Source: Xanthomonas translucens pv. translucens DSM 18974 (GTDB lineage Bacteria > Pseudomonadota > Gammaproteobacteria > Xanthomonadales > Xanthomonadaceae). Taken from it: 20,250 bases of DNA. The notes beneath the pieces are model-generated. The model had not been told where the DNA came from and made no database searches. It was given only the letters and a program-made list of their open reading frames with translations. This document shows, in pieces, positions 16,340-20,250 of the stretch (position 1 is its first letter; each line of letters starts with the position of its first letter). The position numbers and the translations under genes are program-made. The stretch is taken from positions 1 to 20,250 of the forward strand of contig NZ_CAPJ01000449.1 in the NCBI RefSeq assembly GCF_000331775.1. The letters run 5' to 3'.

Positions 16340-16428
16340 GGCAGTGATCGGATCGACCGGCGGCGACGCGGCAGTCTACTGCAGCGCGTACCGCGGCCGA
16401 TCCATCCTGCGTCCCGCCCGGCGTGGGT

Positions 16429-18573
16429 TCAGGCCGGAGGCGTTGCCTTGTCCTCTTCGATCTGCACCGTGATCTCGCCCGAATGCGACGTAGCGCGTTG
16501 CCCTGGCCGCAGTTGCTGCACCGCCTCGCCCAGCGTCAGCGGGTTCGACGGCGCAGCACCGTGCGTCTGGCACAACTCCCTGGCCTTTAGCAGCATGGCG
16601 TGCACGTCTGCGTCTCCCAGCTTTGCGTTGATGGCCTTGCTGGTCCTGGTGCCGCTGTATTGCGCCATTGCTTCCTGCGCGCCGCCCATGATGCCGCGCG
16701 TGATCTGCTTGCCCAGCCCGATGTCCGGGCTGGCTTCGCGCCGATTGTTCTTGACGCTGATGGCCACATGCTGGTTCAGCGCACCGACCGCCGCCATCGC
16801 CCCGGACAGCGCGGCCACGCCCGCTACCTGCGGGATGGGGACGTTGCGCGTGCCTCCCTGCGCGGCCGAGGTCAGCTTGCCGATCACCGAGGATGCCGCA
16901 CTGCCGAACACGCCCAGATGGAACGCCTGGCCCAGGCGCTGGGCGGTCTGCGCGGAGAATTCGCGCATCGTGTACTTGGCGCCGATATCGCGGACCAGTT
17001 GTTCGGAAATGACCGACGTTGCCGACCCGGCCAACAGCCGCGCCGCGGCTCCGTCGTGCGCCAGGTCGGCCAACCTGCCTTCGCGCAGGCAATCCAGGTC
17101 CTTTTCCAGTTTGACCAATGCCACGGGCTTGTTGCCGTGGCCCAGCTCCAGATCGACCTCGTGCCCGGCTTCTGTGCCGGCCGACCCGGCGCTTTGCAGT
17201 GCTTGGCTGAGTTCTTTGTGCACGGCGGTCAAGCCGCTGGTCACCCGCTTGACCAGCGCCTGGGTGGGCGACTGGATCAGCTTGCGCAGCTTGCCCTCGT
17301 CGATGTCCTGGCCACCGAGCGGCTCGCCGCGTTCAAGCTTTTGCTTACCTTCCGGGGTGAACACATCGGCGTGCAGCAAGTTCAGCGTGTTGTTTGCCTC
17401 CTGCTTGGCGCGTTCGTCGAATCCCGCCGCCACATGCTGCATGCCGGTGACCACAAGCGAGGCGACGGCCTGTGCGCTCGGCGACAGGGCGCGTATCGCC
17501 GGGGTCTTGCTGATCAGCCCCAGCGAACTGGAAAGGGGCGAGCGCAACGTACGCGGTATCGACTGCCAGCGATTGCCCTTCCATTGCCGATCGTGCGCAC
17601 CCTGGGTCATCACGAAATCGCCCTGCGTCTTTTGCAGGGCGCTCTGCGCGCGCAGCAGCGCCTGGGCGGCCTGCACGGCGTCGGCATCGGTGGCCAACGC
17701 GCCCGCATCGTGTTCCGGGTACTTGCTGGCCACCGCGCCGAAATTGTTGTAGCACGTGCTGAAATCGGCCAGCTTTTCGCTCAATTTGATCGCCAGGTCC
17801 GGCAACCAGTGCTTGTCGTTGATCTGGCTCTTGTCCGGCACGATCACATGTCCGCCATGTTCGCGGATCGATTCGCACAGGCTGACCACGGCCGACTGCT
17901 GGGCGGCATTCATCGGCGCGGCGATGGCCGCGGTCGCGAAGCCGAAGCTCGCGCCCGCCCAGGGATTGCCGGTGGCGTAGTTGATCCATGGCGAAGCGAT
18001 GTACTGCATCGCGTTGTTGAGAAAGCTGCCGGACGGATTGGGCATGCCCGACAGCAACGCGGTGCGGCGCAGCGTGTGCACATCGGATTCCTGCAGGCCT
18101 TGCGCCTGGTACCAGCGCATCACATCCTGCTCGCTGACCTGGCCGACCAACTCCGCACTGGTCGCAAGGTTGCGCGGGGCGCCTGTCGCCTCCGAAGAGC
18201 GCAGCGGCCGCAGTGCGCTGATGAGTTGTGCGGCGAGGTCCTTGTCCACCGGGCGTTGCTTGTCTTGCTGCAACTGCGTGTGGAGCCGTTGCAATGTCGC
18301 CGACACGGACGCGTGCGTTGGCGCAGCGGTCGCCTCGGCGGTGACGGATGCAGCGCTCAGCGCGGTTGCCGCGGCCGTGGCCTCGACGCCGCGCGGGCTG
18401 CTACGCTGGCTGGTGCTGCGCGAAAGGCCTGCCAGAGCGGCAGGGCCGCTTTCCAGCTGTGCGTGAGCCGGCGCTTGTGGCGCGTGTGGCTGTATTTCCG
18501 ATTGCGCGGAACTTGTGGAGGCGTCCGATGGATTGGTCGTGATGTTGAGGTTGAGGAGTTGGCGTAACTTCAT
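16429..18573 (-). CDS. Candidate type III secretion effector, family not certain
   Basis: 714 residues with no enzymatic motif I recognise. The first 90 residues are rich in Ser, Thr, Ala, Pro and Gln with few charges (MKLRQLLNLNITTNPSDAST at the start), as in type III secretion signals. Two hydrophobic stretches occur (about 203-222 and 581-606) in an otherwise helical protein (SGSFLNNAMQYIASPWINYA; GAKYTMREFSAQTAQRLG). Style and size recall Xanthomonas Xop effectors; I see faint likeness to the XopB/HopD1 group and cannot exclude XopF, but neither is established. Codon use is less GC-rich than neighbouring genes and the leader is markedly AT-richer, suggesting transfer. A weak PIP-box-like pair lies upstream. 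AGGA sits 11 bases ahead of the ATG, and a three-codon ORF overlaps it. No chaperone gene or effector neighbour is present. Confidence 0.6.
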   Translation of the reverse strand: MKLRQLLNLNITTNPSDASTSSAQSEIQPHAPQAPAHAQLESGPAALAGLSRSTSQRSSPRGVEATAAATALSAASVTAEATAAPTHASVSATLQRLHTQLQQDKQRPVDKDLAAQLISALRPLRSSEATGAPRNLATSAELVGQVSEQDVMRWYQAQGLQESDVHTLRRTALLSGMPNPSGSFLNNAMQYIASPWINYATGNPWAGASFGFATAAIAAPMNAAQQSAVVSLCESIREHGGHVIVPDKSQINDKHWLPDLAIKLSEKLADFSTCYNNFGAVASKYPEHDAGALATDADAVQAAQALLRAQSALQKTQGDFVMTQGAHDRQWKGNRWQSIPRTLRSPLSSSLGLISKTPAIRALSPSAQAVASLVVTGMQHVAAGFDERAKQEANNTLNLLHADVFTPEGKQKLERGEPLGGQDIDEGKLRKLIQSPTQALVKRVTSGLTAVHKELSQALQSAGSAGTEAGHEVDLELGHGNKPVALVKLEKDLDCLREGRLADLAHDGAAARLLAGSATSVISEQLVRDIGAKYTMREFSAQTAQRLGQAFHLGVFGSAASSVIGKLTSAAQGGTRNVPIPQVAGVAALSGAMAAVGALNQHVAISVKNNRREASPDIGLGKQITRGIMGGAQEAMAQYSGTRTSKAINAKLGDADVHAMLLKARELCQTHGAAPSNPLTLGEAVQQLRPGQRATSHSGEITVQIEEDKATPPA

Positions 18574-18979
18574 GGTTGCATATGTCCTGGCGATGCGGCG
18601 AAGGCAGCGGCTCTGGACACGGATCGCAAGCAGACGGTCCCCCCCCGAGCCGGGCTTAATGCCAGGTATCGTGTGTTACGTACCGTGGGGGTAGCGCTCG
18701 ATGGCGATTTGCGAGCGTCGGTGCGTAGCGCATGGAGTCTTGGTCGCCTGCAGATACATTGGCACACTTCATTCAAACACCCTGCCAGCGTCGCCTTGCT
18801 GCGGCGTGCGAAGTGATGTGCGCTTGTCAGAACACCTTGCCGCTGCCCATCGGACTCTTGAGCGGATCCGCTTTCGCGCTGCCAGCCGATGCTCGCGTGG
18901 CGGCAGCGCGCCATGCGCGGGTCCCGCGTAACGGACGGTGTCGCGGGCGGTGTTGGGCGTGGCGATGCGGGAGCCGTGC
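18574..18979. other. Long intergenic leader between LysR gene and effector candidate
   Basis: About 400 bases without a convincing gene; parts near 18721-18780 are close to half AT, unlike the rest of the window. It contains a run of eight C (18639-18646), a PIP-box-like pair (18788-18812), and a three-codon ORF at the effector start. No terminator for the LysR gene was found here. Open frames through it are low-complexity. Confidence 0.6.
18788..18812 (-). promoter_or_regulatory. Imperfect PIP-box-like element (HrpX target candidate)
   Basis: On the reverse strand TTCGC is followed after exactly 15 bases by GACGC, against the consensus TTCGB-N15-TTCGB; the second half has two mismatches. 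A -10-like CAATGT (18756-18761, fits YANNNT) lies 26 bases further on, slightly short of the usual 30-32. It is 215 bases ahead of the effector ATG. Confidence 0.28.
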
Positions 18980-19948
18980 CTAGCGCTCCGACGGCCCGCT
19001 TTCGTCGTAGCCGCGCGAGGTGAACAGGTCCGGCTGGATCAGTTCGATGAAGGCGCGTGCCTGCGGCGACAGGTATTTGCCCTTGCGCACCACCACCCCG
19101 TAGCTGCGCGTGGGGAAATAGTCGCCCAGCACGCGCGTGACCAGCCTGCTGCGGTCGGCCTCGGTGACGCAGATCGAACTGACGATGGAGATGCCCATGC
19201 CCATCGCCACGTACTGCTTGATCACCTCCCAGCCGCCCACTTCCAGCGCCACGGTGTACGGCACCCGCGCCTGCTGGAACACCAGGTCGACCAGGCGGTA
19301 GGTCACCTGGCGCTTGGGCGGCAGGATCAGCGGGTATGGCGACAGGTCGTCCAGGGTGAGCTTGGACTTGTTCGCCAGCGGGTGGTCGCGTGGGGCGATC
19401 AGCAGTTGTTCGAAGCGATACACCGGCGCGTAGCTGAGGTCGGCCGGCACGTCGAGCATCGAGCCGACCGCCAGGTCCACCGCGTCCTCGCGCAGCAGCT
19501 CGGTGCCGTCGGCGCTGATCGCGTTGTGCAGGGTCAGGCGCACCTCCGGGTGGCGGGCGCGGAAGTTCTCCACGATCTTCGGCAGCAGATACAGGATGGT
19601 GGAGCTGTTGGCGGCGATGTTCAGTTCGCCGGCGTCCAGCCCGCGCGCCTTCTCGCGGAAATCGGCCTCCAGCCGGTCCAGGCTTTCCACCAGCGGCTGC
19701 GCCATTTCGTACAGCAACTGGCCCTCGCGGCTGGGGATCAGGCGGCGTCCGCTGCGCTCCAGCAGCACCACGCCCAGTTCGCGCTCCAGCGCCTGCAACT
19801 GCAGGGTCACCGCCGGCTGGCTGACGAACAGCGCCTCGGCCGCCCGTGAGACCGAACCCAGGCGCACCGTCTGGCAGAACGCGCGCAGCGGCTTCAGCCG
19901 GTCGGATTTGTAAGGAAAACGCGGAGTTGCGGTGCCGCGCGTGGTCAT
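18980..19948 (-). CDS. LysR-family transcriptional regulator (CysB-like), probable aceB regulator
   Basis: 322 residues. The winged helix-turn-helix occupies about 18-77 (LKPLRAFCQTVRLGSVSRAA, then SQPAVTLQLQALERELGVVL), preceded by an unusual 15-residue arm. The effector-binding region (about 105-310) has the two periplasmic-binding-like lobes (ANSSTILYLLPKIVENF; GMGISIVSSICV). LysR proteins bind a small metabolite and usually control the divergent gene, here malate synthase, plus themselves. The 108-base gap holds two perfect palindromes, one with the T-N11-A layout, and a TTGACA -35 for this gene. The ATG at 19948 lacks a good ribosome site, but transcription would start only about 18 bases ahead. 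Confidence 0.9.
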   Translation of the reverse strand: MTTRGTATPRFPYKSDRLKPLRAFCQTVRLGSVSRAAEALFVSQPAVTLQLQALERELGVVLLERSGRRLIPSREGQLLYEMAQPLVESLDRLEADFREKARGLDAGELNIAANSSTILYLLPKIVENFRARHPEVRLTLHNAISADGTELLREDAVDLAVGSMLDVPADLSYAPVYRFEQLLIAPRDHPLANKSKLTLDDLSPYPLILPPKRQVTYRLVDLVFQQARVPYTVALEVGGWEVIKQYVAMGMGISIVSSICVTEADRSRLVTRVLGDYFPTRSYGVVVRKGKYLSPQARAFIELIQPDLFTSRGYDESGPSER

Positions 19949-19960
19949 GATGTAACAACT

Positions 19961-19975
19961 ATAAGATGTGCTTAT
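19961..19975. promoter_or_regulatory. LysR-type operator candidate in the lysR-aceB gap
   Basis: ATAAGATGTGCTTAT is a perfect 5-5-5 palindrome containing the LysR consensus T-N11-A (T19962, A19974). It begins 12 bases upstream of the LysR ATG, overlapping its likely transcription start, so it suits autoregulation. Confidence 0.6.
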
Positions 19976-20004
19976 TTAATGCATTGATAAAACTGTATTG
20001 TCAA
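19974..20004 (-). promoter_or_regulatory. Promoter candidate of the LysR gene
   Basis: A perfect -35 TTGACA (19999-20004, reverse strand) pairs with -10 candidate TTAAAT (19974-19979) at 19-base spacing, or CATTAA (19976-19981) at 17. The -10 abuts the palindromic operator. Confidence 0.5.
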
Positions 20005-20009
20005 ATACA
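19994..20009. promoter_or_regulatory. Second palindrome in the lysR-aceB gap
   Basis: TGTATTGTCAAATACA has perfect six-base arms around GTCA. It covers the -35 of the LysR gene and lies about 48-63 bases ahead of the aceB ATG, a position suited to activation of aceB or to a second binding half of the regulator. Confidence 0.5.
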
Positions 20010-20056
20010 TGCTGCGGCAGCACGGTGAGAGCCCGGAAACATCGAGGAACCCCGCC

Positions 20057-20250
20057 ATGTCCGCCGCTGCCTTCGCTGCTTCATCCCCGTCTGCCGAGCG
20101 CTCCACCCCCGGCATCACCCTGACCGCCGCGCTGGCCGGCCAGGACGCCCTGCTGCCGCCGGCGGCGCTGGCCCTGCTGGTGTCGCTGCACCGGGCGATC
20201 GAGCCCGAGCGGCAGGCGCGGCTGGCGGCACGCCGCGAACGCCAGGCCTG
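20057..20250 (+). CDS. aceB: Malate synthase A, N-terminal part (3' partial)
   Basis: The 64 visible codons contain ITLTAALAGQDALLPPAALA and LLVSLHRAIEPERQARLAARRERQA, the usual N-terminus of malate synthase A, which condenses glyoxylate with acetyl-CoA to malate in the glyoxylate shunt. The catalytic region lies beyond the window, so the call rests on this stretch alone. GAGGA is eight bases ahead of the ATG. The gene diverges from the LysR regulator and probably continues to aceA outside the window. Confidence 0.8.
   Translation, partial: MSAAAFAASSPSAERSTPGITLTAALAGQDALLPPAALALLVSLHRAIEPERQARLAARRERQA

Noticed and set aside
16340..16428. Gap between AraC gene and effector as a possible attachment site or IS scar
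   Set aside because: No direct repeat, inverted repeat or tRNA end was seen around the effector block.
15509..17752. Open forward frame of 747 codons across the AraC and effector genes
   Set aside because: It crosses two unrelated reverse genes and shows no domain; the reverse frame has natural protein composition and a plausible start.
19887..19900. REP-like core AGCGGCTTCAGCCG inside the LysR gene
   Set aside because: It encodes the conserved RLKPLR stretch before the helix-turn-helix and lacks the GTAG head and the CGAC tail; coincidence.
1..20250. CRISPR array, tRNA, rRNA, prophage, toxin-antitoxin or defence cassette
   Set aside because: No regularly spaced repeats, cloverleaf-like sequence, integrase, transposase or recognisable defence domain was found on either strand.

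Overview
The window is about 20 kb of GC-rich bacterial chromosome that reads as a plant-associated Xanthomonas or close relative (Lysobacteraceae). The support is the ole (long-chain olefin) genes, the ubiJ-ubiB pair, a truC/arfB housekeeping block, copies of a Xanthomonas-type REP repeat (core GAGCGGCTTCAGCCGCGAC), an outer-membrane-type lipoprotein peptidase, and a large low-complexity protein that looks like a type III effector. Genus is an inference; no rRNA or tRNA gene is present to confirm it.

Layout. Bases 2-5110 hold the end of the olefin cluster: the 3' part of oleC (beta-lactone synthetase), a membrane-anchored winged-helix/TPR regulator starting 10 bases after it, a convergent class-C beta-lactamase-like hydrolase, and oleD. 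A 52-residue UPF0391/DUF1328 membrane protein (5173-5331) and a strong hairpin follow. Bases 5450-8982 hold ddl (reverse) facing away from ubiJ-ubiB (4-base overlap). Bases 9049-14781 hold a periplasmic thioredoxin-like protein (reverse), truC, a DUF2059 exported protein (reverse), arfB with a PlsC-like acyltransferase, and a Dcp-type M3 lipoprotein peptidase with a textbook terminator.

The accessory stretch is 14842-18979: a truncated fragment that resembles signal peptidase I, a VOC-family protein, an AraC-family regulator broken by three frameshifts (one inside a four-unit GGTCC repeat), and a 714-residue candidate type III effector with a long, relatively AT-rich leader. The right end returns to core metabolism: a LysR regulator diverges from the start of malate synthase (aceB), with perfect palindromes between them.

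How the genes relate: OleC and OleD act in the same head-to-head fatty-acyl condensation pathway, and the regulator between them is a candidate local sensor. UbiJ and UbiB serve ubiquinone synthesis. The LysR protein probably controls the glyoxylate shunt. No CRISPR array, integrase, transposase or complete novel defence system was found. The most interesting items are the effector candidate and its leader, the repeat-disrupted AraC gene, the REP inverted pair with compensatory stem changes, and the two genes with an identical leaderless-promoter geometry.
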